From positions 124,001 through 188,000 of the forward strand of contig NZ_JAGGJP010000004.1 of the NCBI RefSeq assembly GCF_017872975.1: a DNA stretch of 64,000 nucleotides, read 5' to 3'. The notes beneath the pieces are model-generated. The model was not told the DNA's origin and searched no databases. It saw nothing but the letters and a program-made list of their open reading frames with translations. Source of the DNA: Rubellimicrobium aerolatum (lineage in GTDB: Bacteria > Pseudomonadota > Alphaproteobacteria > Rhodobacterales > Rhodobacteraceae). Positions 9,719-18,568 of this stretch are shown in pieces. The position numbers and the translations under genes were made by a program. Each line of letters starts with the position of its first letter. Positions within the stretch are counted from its first letter, which is position 1.

Positions 9719-9782
9719 AGGGGGGCTCTGCCCCCCGTCTCCTGCGGAGCCTCCCCCCGGGATACTTGGAGCCAAAGAAGGC
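9719..9782 (+). repeat. Dispersed intergenic repeat, copy B
   Basis: GGGGGGCTCTGCCCCCC hairpin, a middle CTCCTGCGGAG hairpin, then CCCCGGGATACTTGGAGCC and AAAGAAGG, in the same orientation as copy A. It starts about 28 bases after the purD stop, so it may end purD transcription. Confidence 0.8.
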
Positions 9783-10368
9783 CAAGGCGCGCAGCGGCGC
9801 GGCGCGCGCCCGGTGCGGCCCCGTGCTGTCCCGCCGGGCGGGCCTCCGCCCGCCACGGCCGCGCCGGTGGAGCGGGCGGCCCGTCCCGCATCCAGTCCCG
9901 CGCTGGGGCGCCTCCCAGTTCCGACTCACCTTCGCGCGTGGCACGGCCCTTCGGGGTGTTGCGCGGATCGCGCCCGACCGTTCGTTGCTGACACTCCGGG
10001 TTAACGCTTCCGTGCGATTCTCTCCCTCGCACGACCACACGCAGCGGCTCCCCCGCCGCACGGCCCGGCCCTCCCGCAGGGGCGGCCGGCCGGCCCCGAC
10101 GGCGGGGGGCGGAAAGGAGAGACGAGAGACGAAGAGCGAGCCCGGCCCCGACAAGGCCGGGCGCGAGACACACGCGATGGGCCAGGAGCGGCCAGATATC
10201 CGGCCAGGGTGGGAGAGACGCAGCCTCCGGCACGCCTCCGCCCTCGATGCCCTTGGACCCAGCCCGCTAAATAGCGGCCGGTGCTCCCGCTCGCGCGCCC
10301 CTGGTCCCCGCGAGCCCGGGAGTGAACCCGGAGGCCTCGCGGGGATTTAGTCTGTCCGAGACTCCCCC
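9783..10368. other. Gene-free interval holding a bipartite element and a hairpin
   Basis: About 590 bases between two inverted copies of the dispersed repeat, with no convincing gene on either strand. At 9954-10009 (+) is a copy of the bipartite element also found ahead of argS and ilvB: GGGTGTTGCGCG, then CCGACCGTTCGTTG, 13 bases, then TTAACGCTT. Immediately after it, 10011-10033 forms a perfect 7-bp hairpin with a 9-base loop (CGTGCGA/TCGCACG). The rest is purine- and GC-rich without recognised motifs. It could be a long trpC leader or an undetected small RNA. Confidence 0.45.
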
Positions 10369-10434
10369 CCTTCTTTGGCTCCAAGCATCCCGGGGTGAAG
10401 CCCCGAAGGGGCGAGGGGCAGAGCCCCTGGGGGC
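10369..10434 (-). repeat. Dispersed intergenic repeat, copy C
   Basis: Reverse orientation: CCTTCTTTGGCTCCAAGCAT, then CCCGGGGTGA, an AGCCCCGAAGGGGC hairpin and a GGGGCAGAGCCCC hairpin. It lies about 40 bases upstream of trpC, so trpC's promoter must be inside, before or just after it. With copy B it forms an inverted pair bracketing the gene-free interval. Confidence 0.8.
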
Positions 10435-10485
10435 CGAATCCCGAGCGCCTTTCCAACCCTCCTCCCCCCCGCTATGTGTCCGTTC

Positions 10486-11295
10486 ATGGACACGCTTTCC
10501 CGCATCCGCGCCTACAAGCTCGAGGAGATCGCCGCCCGCAAGGCTGCGCTCCCGCTCTCCGACCTGGAGGCCGAGGCGCGCGCCGCCTCCGCTCCCCGAG
10601 GCTTCGCCAGGGCGCTGGCCGAAGCCTCGCGCAAGGGCTACGGCCTGATCGCCGAGATCAAGAAGGCCTCGCCCTCCAGGGGCCTGATCCGCGCCGACTT
10701 CGACCCGCCGGCGCTGGCCCGCGCCTATGCCGAAGGGGGCGCCGCCTGCCTCTCGGTCCTGACCGACGCGCCGTCGTTCCAGGGCGCCGACGCCTTCCTC
10801 GTCGCCGCCCGCGCCGCCGTGACGCTTCCGGTCCTCCGCAAGGACTTCCTTTACGATCCCTGGCAGGTGACCGAATCCCGCGGCCTCGGCGCCGACTGCG
10901 TGCTCCTCATCCTCGCCAGCCTGTCCGACGCCCAGGCCGCCGAATTGGAAGCCGCCGCCCGCGACTGGGGCATGGACGTGCTCATCGAGGTCCACGACGA
11001 GGCCGAGCTGGAGCGGGCCACCCGTCTCGCCTCGCCGCTCATCGGCATCAACAACCGCGACCTCAAGACCTTCGAGGTCTCTCTCGACGTGACGCGGAGG
11101 CTCGCCCGCCACGTCCCGGCCGACCGCACCATCGTCGCCGAGAGCGGGCTGTCCACGCCGCAGGACCTGGCCGACCTCGCCCGCTACGGCGCCCGAGCGT
11201 TCCTCGTGGGCGAGAGCCTGATGCGCGAGGAGGACGTGGCCGCCGCGACGCGCCGGCTGCTCGCCTCGCCCATGTCGGCGGCGGGCGGGCTGTGA
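10486..11295 (+). CDS. trpC: Indole-3-glycerol phosphate synthase
   Basis: 269 aa TIM-barrel enzyme of tryptophan synthesis. Substrate and catalytic motifs are intact: [34 protein letters not shown] and IVAESGL. The ATG at 10486 ([11 protein letters not shown]) fits the family N-terminus; an in-frame ATG at 10474 would add four residues, and neither has a strong ribosome site. It overlaps moaC by four bases (GTGA). In related genomes trpC usually follows trpG-trpD; here those genes are absent upstream and purD takes their place. Confidence 0.94.
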   Translation: MDTLSRIRAYKLEEIAARKAALPLSDLEAEARAASAPRGFARALAEASRKGYGLIAEIKKASPSRGLIRADFDPPALARAYAEGGAACLSVLTDAPSFQGADAFLVAARAAVTLPVLRKDFLYDPWQVTESRGLGADCVLLILASLSDAQAAELEAAARDWGMDVLIEVHDEAELERATRLASPLIGINNRDLKTFEVSLDVTRRLARHVPADRTIVAESGLSTPQDLADLARYGARAFLVGESLMREEDVAAATRRLLASPMSAAGGL

Positions 11296-11765
11296 GCCTG
11301 ACCCATTTCGGCGAGGACGGCGCGGCGCGGATGGTGGACGTCTCCGCCAAGCCCGAGACCGCCCGGATCGCGGTGGCGGAAGGGGTGCTGGCGATGGCCC
11401 CCGCGACGCTGGCGCTGGTGCGCGAGGGCCGGGTCGGCAAGGGCGACGCCCTGGGCGTGGCGCGCATCGCCGGCATCATGGCCGCCAAGCGCACCGCCGA
11501 CCTGATCCCGCTCTGCCACCCGCTGCCGCTGTCGCAGGTGGCGCTCGACCTCGACCCCGACGACGCGATCCCCGGCGTCCGCCTTGCGGCGACCGTCCGC
11601 ACGACGGGCCGGACCGGCGTGGAGATGGAGGCGCTCACCGCCGTCTCGGTCGCGGCGCTGACGCTCTACGACATGCTCAAGGCCGCCGACAAAGGTATGG
11701 TCATCGGCGGGGTCCGGGTCCGGCTCAAGGATGGCGGCGCCTCGGGCCGCCACGAGATGCCGTGA
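11292..11765 (+). CDS. moaC: Cyclic pyranopterin monophosphate synthase
   Basis: 157 aa. MoaC completes formation of cPMP, the first molybdenum-cofactor intermediate, with MoaA. Motifs: [23 protein letters not shown] at the start, [16 protein letters not shown], and [21 protein letters not shown]. The GTG start at 11292 overlaps the trpC stop by four bases and the stop overlaps the moeA GTG by four, implying translational coupling. Confidence 0.95.
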   Translation: MSLTHFGEDGAARMVDVSAKPETARIAVAEGVLAMAPATLALVREGRVGKGDALGVARIAGIMAAKRTADLIPLCHPLPLSQVALDLDPDDAIPGVRLAATVRTTGRTGVEMEALTAVSVAALTLYDMLKAADKGMVIGGVRVRLKDGGASGRHEMP

Positions 11766-12937
11766 TCCCGGTCGCCGAGGCGCTGGACCGGCTCTTCGCC
11801 CTGGTGCCCCCGCCGCGCGAGGAGGAAGCGCCGCTCTCCGGGGCGCTGGGCCGCGTCCTGCTGCGCCCCGCGACGGCCTTGCGCGACCAGCCGCCCTTCG
11901 CCGCCTCGGCCATGGACGGCTACGCCCTGCGCGCCGCGGATGCCCGTCCCGGCGCGCGCCTGCGGATCGTCGGCGAAGCCGCCGCCGGGCGCGGCCTCGC
12001 CGGCCGGGTCGGCCCGGGCGAGGCCGCGCGCATCCTCACCGGCGCGCCGCTCCCCGAGGGGGCGGAGGCCGTGGTGATCCAGGAGGAGGTGACCCGCGAG
12101 GAGGGCTGGATCGCGCTCTCGCCCACGGCCGTCGCCGGCCACGTGCGCCCGCGCGGGAACGATTTCGCCGCTGGCGCCGCGCTGAGGCCGCCCCGTCGCC
12201 TGTCGCCCGCCGACATCGCCCTGATCGCCGCCTTCGGGCGATCTCGGGTCGCCGTCGCCCGCCGGCCCGAGGTCGCGATCCTGTCCACCGGCGACGAACT
12301 GGTCCTCCCCGGCGAGGACCCCAACCCCGACCAGATATTCGCCGCCAACGCCTTTGGCCTCCAGGCGATGCTGCTGGCCGAGGGCGCGCGGCCTCGTGTC
12401 CTGCCGATCGCCGCCGACCGCCCCGAGGCGCTGGCCTTCGCCCTCGACCTGGCACGAGGCGCGGACCTCGTGCTGACCATCGGTGGGGCCTCGGTCGGCG
12501 ACCACGACCTCGTGGCGCCCGCCGTTCGGGCGGCGGGGGCCGAGATCGACTTCCACAAGGTCGCGATGCGGCCGGGCAAGCCGCTGCTCGCCGGGCGGAT
12601 GCCGGACGGGGCGATGCTGCTCGGGCTGCCGGGGAACCCTGTCTCCGCGATGGTCTGCGGGGCGATCTTCCTGCGCCCGGTCGTCCGCGCCCTGATGGGG
12701 CTGCCGGCCGGCCCCGCGCCGCGCCAGCGCGTGACCCTGGCGGCTCCCCTGCCGTCGGGCGGCCCGCGCGAGCACTACCTGCGCGGGCGCCGCGCCCCCG
12801 ATGGGACGGTCGCCCCGTTCGACCGGCAGGACTCCTCGCTGCTGAGCGTGTTGGCCGAGGCCGACGGGCTGATCGTGCAGCCGCCCTCCTCACCCGCCCT
12901 GATGGCCGGTCAGGAGGTCGAGTTCGTTTCGTTTTGA
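11762..12937 (+). CDS. moeA: Molybdopterin molybdenumtransferase
   Basis: 391 aa. MoeA inserts molybdate into adenylylated molybdopterin. Motifs: [10 protein letters not shown] near 50, [35 protein letters not shown] and [12 protein letters not shown], followed by the small C-terminal beta domain. It begins with GTG at 11762, overlapping the moaC stop. Last gene of the trpC-moaC-moeA overlap chain; lexA follows with its own promoter. Confidence 0.95.
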   Translation: MIPVAEALDRLFALVPPPREEEAPLSGALGRVLLRPATALRDQPPFAASAMDGYALRAADARPGARLRIVGEAAAGRGLAGRVGPGEAARILTGAPLPEGAEAVVIQEEVTREEGWIALSPTAVAGHVRPRGNDFAAGAALRPPRRLSPADIALIAAFGRSRVAVARRPEVAILSTGDELVLPGEDPNPDQIFAANAFGLQAMLLAEGARPRVLPIAADRPEALAFALDLARGADLVLTIGGASVGDHDLVAPAVRAAGAEIDFHKVAMRPGKPLLAGRMPDGAMLLGLPGNPVSAMVCGAIFLRPVVRALMGLPAGPAPRQRVTLAAPLPSGGPREHYLRGRRAPDGTVAPFDRQDSSLLSVLAEADGLIVQPPSSPALMAGQEVEFVSF

Positions 12938-12946
12938 GGGAACGGC

Positions 12947-12978
12947 TTGACACAAAACGGGAACGCCCCCAGAACATA
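12947..12978 (+). promoter_or_regulatory. lexA promoter with SOS box
   Basis: GAAC-GCCCCCA-GAAC at 12961-12975 exactly matches the alphaproteobacterial LexA operator GAAC-N7-GAAC. A good -35 box TTGACA lies at 12947-12952. The operator covers the spacer and the probable -10 region (AACATA near 12973). LexA should repress its own gene here. Confidence 0.85.
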
Positions 12979-13003
12979 GGCAGCTAGCTCTGAGGTTGTC
13001 CGG

Positions 13004-13699
13004 ATGTTGACCAAGAAACAGCTCGATCTGTTGGAGTTCATCGACCGGCGCCTCCAGCGCGACGGCGTGCCACCCTCCTTCGACGAGATGAAGGAAGCGC
13101 TCGACCTGCGAAGCAAGTCGGGAATTCACCGCCTGATCACCGCACTTGAGGAGCGGGGCTTCATCCGGCGAATGCCCCATCGCGCCCGCGCTCTGGAGAT
13201 CGTGAAGATGCCGGACATCCTGGCGGAGCGGAGCGGCCGGGGCGGCTTCACGCCCCGGGTCATCGCCGGCGACCGCGCCTCTTCGTCGCGGACGGCGAGG
13301 GGTCTCGACAGCGGGGGCGCAGAGGAGATCCCGGTGATGGGCCGCATCGCCGCGGGCGTCCCGATCGCCGCGATCAGCGAGGTCGCCCGGCATGTCGCGG
13401 TCCCCCAGTCGATGCTCTCGACGGGAGAGCATTACGCTCTCGAGGTGCGAGGGGACTCGATGAAGGACGCCGGCATCAACGACGGCGACGTCGTGGTGAT
13501 CCGCGAGACGACGGTCGCCGACAACGGGAACATCGTCGTGGCCCTGGTGGACAGCCAGGAGGCGACGCTGAAGCGGATCCGCCGCGAGAAGGGCATGGTG
13601 GCGCTGGAGGCCGCGAACCCGGCCTACGAGACCCGCCTCCTGACCGAGGATCGGGTGAAGGTGCAGGGCCGCCTCGTTGGCCTGATCCGCACCTACTGA
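13004..13699 (+). CDS. lexA: SOS repressor LexA
   Basis: 231 aa. N-terminal winged-helix DNA-binding domain (about 1-70, [21 protein letters not shown]) and C-terminal S24 peptidase domain. The self-cleavage Ala-Gly bond lies in [10 protein letters not shown]; the catalytic serine is in [13 protein letters not shown] and the lysine in EATLKRIR. The linker (about 70-110) is longer than in E. coli LexA (202 aa), as is usual in this group. A GAAC-N7-GAAC operator precedes it. Confidence 0.97.
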   Translation: MLTKKQLDLLEFIDRRLQRDGVPPSFDEMKEALDLRSKSGIHRLITALEERGFIRRMPHRARALEIVKMPDILAERSGRGGFTPRVIAGDRASSSRTARGLDSGGAEEIPVMGRIAAGVPIAAISEVARHVAVPQSMLSTGEHYALEVRGDSMKDAGINDGDVVVIRETTVADNGNIVVALVDSQEATLKRIRREKGMVALEAANPAYETRLLTEDRVKVQGRLVGLIRTY

Positions 13700-13756
13700 G
13701 CGCCGGGCCTTTGGGCCCGCCGCACCGCTCGTGAAAGCTCAAACGGGAAGGTGTCA

Positions 13757-13771
13757 GAACAAATGATGAAC
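13757..13771 (+). promoter_or_regulatory. Second GAAC-N7-GAAC SOS-box match
   Basis: GAAC-AAATGAT-GAAC at 13757-13771, 58 bases after the lexA stop. It overlaps the possible start codons (ATG 13763 and 13766) of a small open frame. A sequence match only; no -35/-10 pair is clear upstream. Confidence 0.45.
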
Positions 13772-13933
13772 AAGGACAACATCACGGTCGAGGCCGAGGA
13801 CACTTTCCCTGCCGCGTGGCGATCGGTCGGCACGGTGGCGGCCCTGTTGGCTGCCCGGGCGGAAGCCGAACGCGGCCAGCGGAATCACCACGAGGTGCCC
13901 GGCTTCGTTCCCGTAGCCTGGGCGGCTGAATAG
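13763..13933 (+). CDS. Possible small protein downstream of lexA
   Basis: 56 aa if started at ATG 13763 (GGGAAGG lies 11 bases upstream); a GTG at 13751 would add four residues. Acidic N-terminus (VEAEDTFPAAW), then an Ala-rich helix and a His-containing tail ending VPVAWAAE. No family recognised. Third-position GC is lower than in the neighbours, so this may be non-coding. The overlap with a LexA-type box is the main reason to list it. Confidence 0.35.
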   Translation: MMNKDNITVEAEDTFPAAWRSVGTVAALLAARAEAERGQRNHHEVPGFVPVAWAAE

Positions 13934-14093
13934 GCTCAGGCGTTCTGGATGTCGTCGGGGCGCGACCGATCTGACGCGCGTGTCCACACCGTGAATGCGC
14001 CTACGGCTTTGGAATTTCGCTGCGCCGCATCGACTCCGCCCTCACAGGATCACCGGTTTCGGGCTTGGAAAACTTGGCCCGCCCCCGTGTTCG

Positions 14094-14169
14094 TGGTGCC
14101 CCCAGACGGACTTGAACCGCCGACCTTCTGATTACAAATCAGCTGCTCTACCGGCTGAGCTATGGGGGC
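14094..14169 (-). tRNA. tRNA-Thr (anticodon UGU)
   Basis: 76 bases with encoded CCA. Acceptor stem GCCCCCA/TGGGGGC, D-stem GCTC/GAGC, anticodon loop TTTGTAA giving UGU (reads ACA), T-stem GGCGG-TTCAAGT-CCGTC with one wobble pair, discriminator A. The first anticodon-stem pair is a G-A mismatch, a mild oddity. No duplicate of its 3' end was seen nearby, so there is no sign of a tRNA-borne integration here. Confidence 0.96.
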
Positions 14170-14430
14170 CGCCCATGCGACTACGATGCGGCTCCCCGCG
14201 ATGCAAGCGTGACACGCTGGGGGTTCACCGGCGGGGATGCGTCGGTTGGATCGGTTGGTGTTCCCTTCGAAGCAAGGGCGCCGGGTTTAGCTCTCCTGCC
14301 CTTCACATCCCAACGGCGCGGACTGGCCGGCACCGGACCGGGATGGAGCGGAGCCGCTGACCGTCCCAGGATATTGCTGCCGGTGGCGCGATCACCCCGA
14401 GGCTGGCTCCCCAGCATCGGGGATGGAGGA

Positions 14431-16080
14431 TCAGCGCGTGCTGCGAGCCAGGAGGATCGTCGCGGCAAGGCCGACCAAGGTGATGGTGAGGGCCGCGGGC
14501 GCGGCTTCGGACAGGGCTTCGAGGCTGGCCTTGGCCTGCACGCGCGTCGCCAGCGTCTCGAAGTTGAACGGCCTGAGCAGCAACGTGGCAGGCAGTTCCT
14601 TGACGCAGTCCACGAAGACGAGGAGCAGGGCCGAACCCAGGGAAGCTCGGGCTAGCGGCAGGTGGATGGCCCGCAGCGTCCCGCCCGCCGTTCGTCCGAG
14701 CGACCGCGAGGCCATCGGCAGCGAGGGCGAGATCCGGGCCAGGGTGGCGTCCGCCGTCCCCTGCGTCACGGCGAAGAAGCGGACCACATAGGCCAAGGTC
14801 AGCGCCGCCGAGGTGCCCGTCAGCAGCAATCCCGGGTCCGTCCCGGTGAGCGCAAGCACACCGTCCGCCAGCGTGTTGTCCAGGGCGACCAGCGGGATCA
14901 GCATCCCGATCCCGAGCACTGCGCCCGGGACGGCGTAGCCGATGGCGGTGACCGGAAGCAGCAGAACCGGCAATCGCCGTCCGGACAGGCGTGCCCCATA
15001 GACCATCACGACCCCCATCGCCACGCACAGGACCGACGCGGTCAGGCCCACGGCAAGCGTGTGCCACAGCGCCCGGAGCAGCCCGGGCTCGACCCATTGC
15101 TCCGCATCGAGCGAGTTGGCCAGGAGAACGCCCGCCGGCAGGACGAATCCGCCTCCGAACGGCAGGAGGCAGGCCAGCATGGCGAGCCAGCCTTGCCAAC
15201 CCGACAGCGCCTGGACCGCGACGGGCCGGAGCGCCCGGGCCGAGCCGTGGGTGCGGACACGGCGGCGGCTCGCCTTCTCCAGCGTGACCAGCGCCACGAC
15301 CAGCACGAGGACACAGGCGGCGATCTGCGCCGCCCCGGCCAGGTTACCGGCCTGCAACCAGATCGAGAAGATGCCGGTCGTCAGCGTCTGCACGGCAAAG
15401 TAGTCCACCGCGCCGAAGTCGTTCACCGTCTCCATCATCACCACCGCCGCCCCGGCGGCGATAGCGGGACGGGCGAGAGGCAGGCCCACGCGGACGAAGC
15501 GGGCGACCGGTCCGACCCCCAGCGCACGCGCGACCTCGTAGACCGCGCCCGACTGCTCGCGGAAGGCCGCCCGGGTCAGGAGGTAGACATAGGGGTAAAA
15601 GGCGCCGGACAGGACCAGGATGGCCGCGCCGCGCGTGCGGATCTCGGGGAACCAGTAGTCGCGCGCCGACTGCCAGCCGAAGACGGAGCGAAGGGCGATC
15701 TGCACGGGACCGGAGTATTCGAGGAAATCGACGAGGGCATAGGCCCCGACATACGCCGGCACGGCCATGGGCAGCAGGAGCGCCCATTGCAGCCAGTCGC
15801 GTCCCGGGAAGCGGTAGAGCGTCACCAGCCAGGCCGCCCCCGTGCCGACGGCCGAGGTGAGGAGGCCCACCCCGACCATGAGGACCAGCGTGTTGGCCGC
15901 GTAGCGGGGCAGCGTCGTCGACAGCAGATGGGGCCAGATGTCCCAGCCACCCTGGCCCGCGATCCAGAACACCGACAGCACCGGCAGGAGCACCAGCGAC
16001 GCAATGGCCAAGGCCGCCAGGGACCAGGGATCGGCGCGTCGCCGCGCCGTCTGGCCAGCTTGATTGATCCGCACAACCAT
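14431..16080 (-). CDS. FbpB-type iron(III) ABC transporter permease
   Basis: 549 aa membrane protein with two fused permease halves, about 12 helices. Each half carries a BPD-transport EAA-like loop, for example YEVARALGVGPVARFVRVGLPLARPAI and MASRSLGRTAGGTLRAIHLPLARASL. The fusion and sequence style match FbpB/SfuB permeases of ferric-ion uptake systems. Start ATG 16080. The ATPase and binding protein that normally sit beside it are absent: one side is the tRNA, the other scpB. It may work with subunits encoded elsewhere. Substrate is inferred from family resemblance only. Confidence 0.85.
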   Translation of the reverse strand: MVVRINQAGQTARRRADPWSLAALAIASLVLLPVLSVFWIAGQGGWDIWPHLLSTTLPRYAANTLVLMVGVGLLTSAVGTGAAWLVTLYRFPGRDWLQWALLLPMAVPAYVGAYALVDFLEYSGPVQIALRSVFGWQSARDYWFPEIRTRGAAILVLSGAFYPYVYLLTRAAFREQSGAVYEVARALGVGPVARFVRVGLPLARPAIAAGAAVVMMETVNDFGAVDYFAVQTLTTGIFSIWLQAGNLAGAAQIAACVLVLVVALVTLEKASRRRVRTHGSARALRPVAVQALSGWQGWLAMLACLLPFGGGFVLPAGVLLANSLDAEQWVEPGLLRALWHTLAVGLTASVLCVAMGVVMVYGARLSGRRLPVLLLPVTAIGYAVPGAVLGIGMLIPLVALDNTLADGVLALTGTDPGLLLTGTSAALTLAYVVRFFAVTQGTADATLARISPSLPMASRSLGRTAGGTLRAIHLPLARASLGSALLLVFVDCVKELPATLLLRPFNFETLATRVQAKASLEALSEAAPAALTITLVGLAATILLARSTR

Positions 16081-16197
16081 GGCGGCGGGTCCTAGCGGGA
16101 ACCGGCTCCGCTGTCGAGGCGCCGGCCTGAACCCGGCGTGCCACGAAGCAGGTGGCGGAGCTTGGGGCGGTCCCGAGCGCCTGCGCCGCGATGCGCC

Positions 16198-16800
16198 TCA
16201 AGGCTTCGGATCGGGGAGCGACAGCGCCTCCTGCACCGTGGGATCGCCCAGGAATCCCGCCGCCCTCAGGTCGGCGAGGTTGGGAAGGTCGGCGGGGCTC
16301 TCCAGGCCGAAGTGGTCGAGGAAGGCGTCGGTGGTGACATAGGTCGCGGGGCGGCCGGGCGTGGGACGGCGGCGTCCGAGGCGGACCCAGCCCAGTTCCA
16401 CGAGCTGGTCGAGCGTGCCACGCGAGACGGAGACGCCCCGGACCTCCTCGATCTCGGCACGAGTCGCCGGGCCGTGGTAGGCAACCACGGCCAGCGTCTC
16501 GATGGCCGCGCGGGAGAGCCTGCGCGTTTCCACCACCTCGCGCACCAGGAGGTGGCGAAGGTCGGGCGCGGTGCGGAAGGCGTAGGTTCCACCAGCGCGC
16601 AGGAGGTTAACCCCCCTGCCCTCGTAGGTCCCCTGCAGCCGCAGGAGCGCCGGGCGCGGATCGCAGCCGGGGGGCAGACGCTCGGCGATTTCCGCGACGG
16701 TCAGCGGCGCGAGCGCGGCGAAGAGGATCGCCTCGACCATGCGGTCGATCTCCTCGGGCGCGAGATCTCGGGGCTCGGGAATCATGGCGTCTGCAATCAT
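16198..16800 (-). CDS. scpB: Segregation and condensation protein B
   Basis: 200 aa. ScpB dimers bind ScpA to complete the SMC condensin ring. Two winged-helix domains are visible: EIDRMVEAILFAALAPLTVAEIAERLP in the first and TRRLSRAAIETLAVVAYHGPATRAEIEEVRGV in the second. The ATG at 16800 overlaps the scpA stop (ATGA); an internal ATG at 16785 is a possible alternative. Confidence 0.93.
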   Translation of the reverse strand: MIADAMIPEPRDLAPEEIDRMVEAILFAALAPLTVAEIAERLPPGCDPRPALLRLQGTYEGRGVNLLRAGGTYAFRTAPDLRHLLVREVVETRRLSRAAIETLAVVAYHGPATRAEIEEVRGVSVSRGTLDQLVELGWVRLGRRRPTPGRPATYVTTDAFLDHFGLESPADLPNLADLRAAGFLGDPTVQEALSLPDPKP

Positions 16801-17558
16801 GGGGCGGAGCGGGCGCGGAGGTGGATGGGGGCGAAGTCGGCGTCCTGGCGAATCTCGGCCAAACCTTCGCGCACCAGTTCGAGGGCCGCGGCGAAGGTGG
16901 CCGCCGTGGCGGCGCGGCGGCGTGAGCCGGACTCGGCCCAGCCCGGGGGAAGCCAGTCGCGAAGGTCGTTCCAGTCGGCCCAATCGCCGATGAGCGGGCG
17001 GAGGCGGTCGAGCGCCTGCTCCATGGTGTAGACGCCGACGCGGTCGAAGGCGAAGGGGCGGAAGTCGTCGCGGGTGCGCAGGCGCGCGTAGGCGGAGAGG
17101 AGGTCGTGCAGGCTGGCGGTGAACTCGGTGCGGCGGGTGTCCTCGGCCGTCTCGGGCTGCCCCCGCGCGAGACGGTCGCGGCCGAGGCGTGGGCGGTCGA
17201 GAAGCTGGCGGGCGGCGTCGCGCATCGCCTCCAGCCGGGCGAGGCGGAGGGCGAGGTCGCGGGCGAGGTCCTCGGCAGGGGGTTCCTCCGAGGGCTCCTC
17301 GGGGAGGAGGAGGCGGGACTTCAGGTAGGCGAGCCAGGCGGCCATCACGAGGTAGTCGGCGGCCAGCTCGATCCGGTGGCGGGCGGCGCGCTCCATGAAG
17401 GCGAGATACTGGCGGGCGAGGGCGAGGATGCTGATCTCGCGCAGGTCCACCTTCTGGCTCCGCGCGAGGGTCAGGAGGAGGTCCAGCGGCCCCTCGAAGC
17501 CGTCCACGTCCACGACCAGCGTCTCGGGGATCGCGGGGGCGAGGGCCGTGCCGTCCAT
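16797..17558 (-). CDS. scpA: Segregation and condensation protein A
   Basis: 253 aa kleisin subunit of SMC-ScpAB. The family start VDGFEGPLDLLLTLARSQKVDLREISI is visible at about 18-44, with ADYLVMAAWLAYLKSRLLLP following. The C-terminal winged-helix region ends RARSAP. It sits 14 bases after nagZ and overlaps scpB by four bases, in the leftward argS-to-scpB run. Confidence 0.93.
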   Translation of the reverse strand: MDGTALAPAIPETLVVDVDGFEGPLDLLLTLARSQKVDLREISILALARQYLAFMERAARHRIELAADYLVMAAWLAYLKSRLLLPEEPSEEPPAEDLARDLALRLARLEAMRDAARQLLDRPRLGRDRLARGQPETAEDTRRTEFTASLHDLLSAYARLRTRDDFRPFAFDRVGVYTMEQALDRLRPLIGDWADWNDLRDWLPPGWAESGSRRRAATAATFAAALELVREGLAEIRQDADFAPIHLRARSAP

Positions 17559-17572
17559 CTAGGCCGATCCAG

Positions 17573-18568
17573 TCATGCGGATTCGGGCAGGAGGTCGGCC
17601 AGCTCCTCGACCAGGGCGGCGGTGTCGGCGGGCACGGGCGGGCGGCGGAGCGCGAGGGCGCGGGCGGCGCGGGACTCGGCGGCCCCGGCGAGGGGCGGGG
17701 TGACGGAGGCGACCCGTTCGAGGTCGGGCCGTTCGCCCTTGCAGTAGAGCACGAGGTCGACGCCGGCGGCGAGGGAGGCCGTCGCGCGCTCGGCCATGGT
17801 GCCGGAGAGCGCCTCCATGCCGATGTCGTCGGTCATCAGGAGGCCGTCGAATCCGATGCGGTCGCGGATGAGGCGGATCGCGTCGGGCGAGGTCGTGCAG
17901 GGACGGTCGGGGTCCACGGCGTCGAGGACGATGTGGGCGGTCATCGCCATGGGCAGGTCGCGCAGCGCCCGGAAGGGGGCGAAGTCGCGGGATTCGAGGT
18001 CCGCGAGGGGGGCCGAGACGCGGGGGAGGTCGAGGTGGCTGTCCACGACGGCGCGGCCGTAGCCGGGGACGTGCTTGAGGACGGGGAGGACGCCGCCAGC
18101 CAGCATCGCCTCGGCGGCCGTGCGGGCGGCGGCGGTGACGGTGGGCACGTCCGACCCATACAGGCGGTTGAGGAGGACGGGGTGGGTGTCGGGCTCCACG
18201 AGGTCCGCCAGGGGGGCGCAGTTCACGTCGATGCCGACGTCGTGGAGCTCGGCCGCGATAAGGCGATTGCGGACCCATTGGGCGCGCAGAGGATCGGCGG
18301 CCTGCCGCATCTGGTCGAGCGCGGGGAGGTAGTCGCGCCAGAAGGGCGGGCGAAGGCGCTGGACGCGGCCCCCCTCCTGGTCGATCAGGATGGGGGCGTC
18401 ACGGCCCACCGCCTCGCGCAGGCTCGCCGTAAGTCGGCGGAGCTGGACGGGGTTCTCCACGTTGCGGGCGAAGAGGATGAAGCCCCAGGGGTCGGCGTCG
18501 CGGAGGAAGCCGCGCTCCCAATCGTCGAGGGCGGGACCCCCGACGCCGAGGATCGCGGCCCCAGGCAT
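17573..18568 (-). CDS. nagZ: Beta-N-acetylhexosaminidase (peptidoglycan recycling)
   Basis: 331 aa glycoside hydrolase family 3. NagZ removes N-acetylglucosamine from muropeptides in the cytoplasm. Motifs: LIDQEGGRVQRLRPPF, LKHVPGYGRAVVDSHLDLP (flexible loop carrying the catalytic Asp/His pair) and LLMTDDIGMEALSG with the nucleophilic aspartate. The start at ATG 18568 overlaps the stop of the SPOR gene by four bases, indicating coupled translation. Confidence 0.94.
   Translation of the reverse strand: MPGAAILGVGGPALDDWERGFLRDADPWGFILFARNVENPVQLRRLTASLREAVGRDAPILIDQEGGRVQRLRPPFWRDYLPALDQMRQAADPLRAQWVRNRLIAAELHDVGIDVNCAPLADLVEPDTHPVLLNRLYGSDVPTVTAAARTAAEAMLAGGVLPVLKHVPGYGRAVVDSHLDLPRVSAPLADLESRDFAPFRALRDLPMAMTAHIVLDAVDPDRPCTTSPDAIRLIRDRIGFDGLLMTDDIGMEALSGTMAERATASLAAGVDLVLYCKGERPDLERVASVTPPLAGAAESRAARALALRRPPVPADTAALVEELADLLPESA

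Noticed and set aside
9618-10154. A 178-codon minus-strand frame in the gap before trpC
   Set aside because: Arg/Pro/Gly-rich composition, runs through the dispersed repeat and the bipartite element, no domain or ribosome site.
14094-14430. A tRNA-bounded genomic island
   Set aside because: No integrase and no direct repeat of the tRNA 3' end was seen; the neighbouring permease has host-like codon use.
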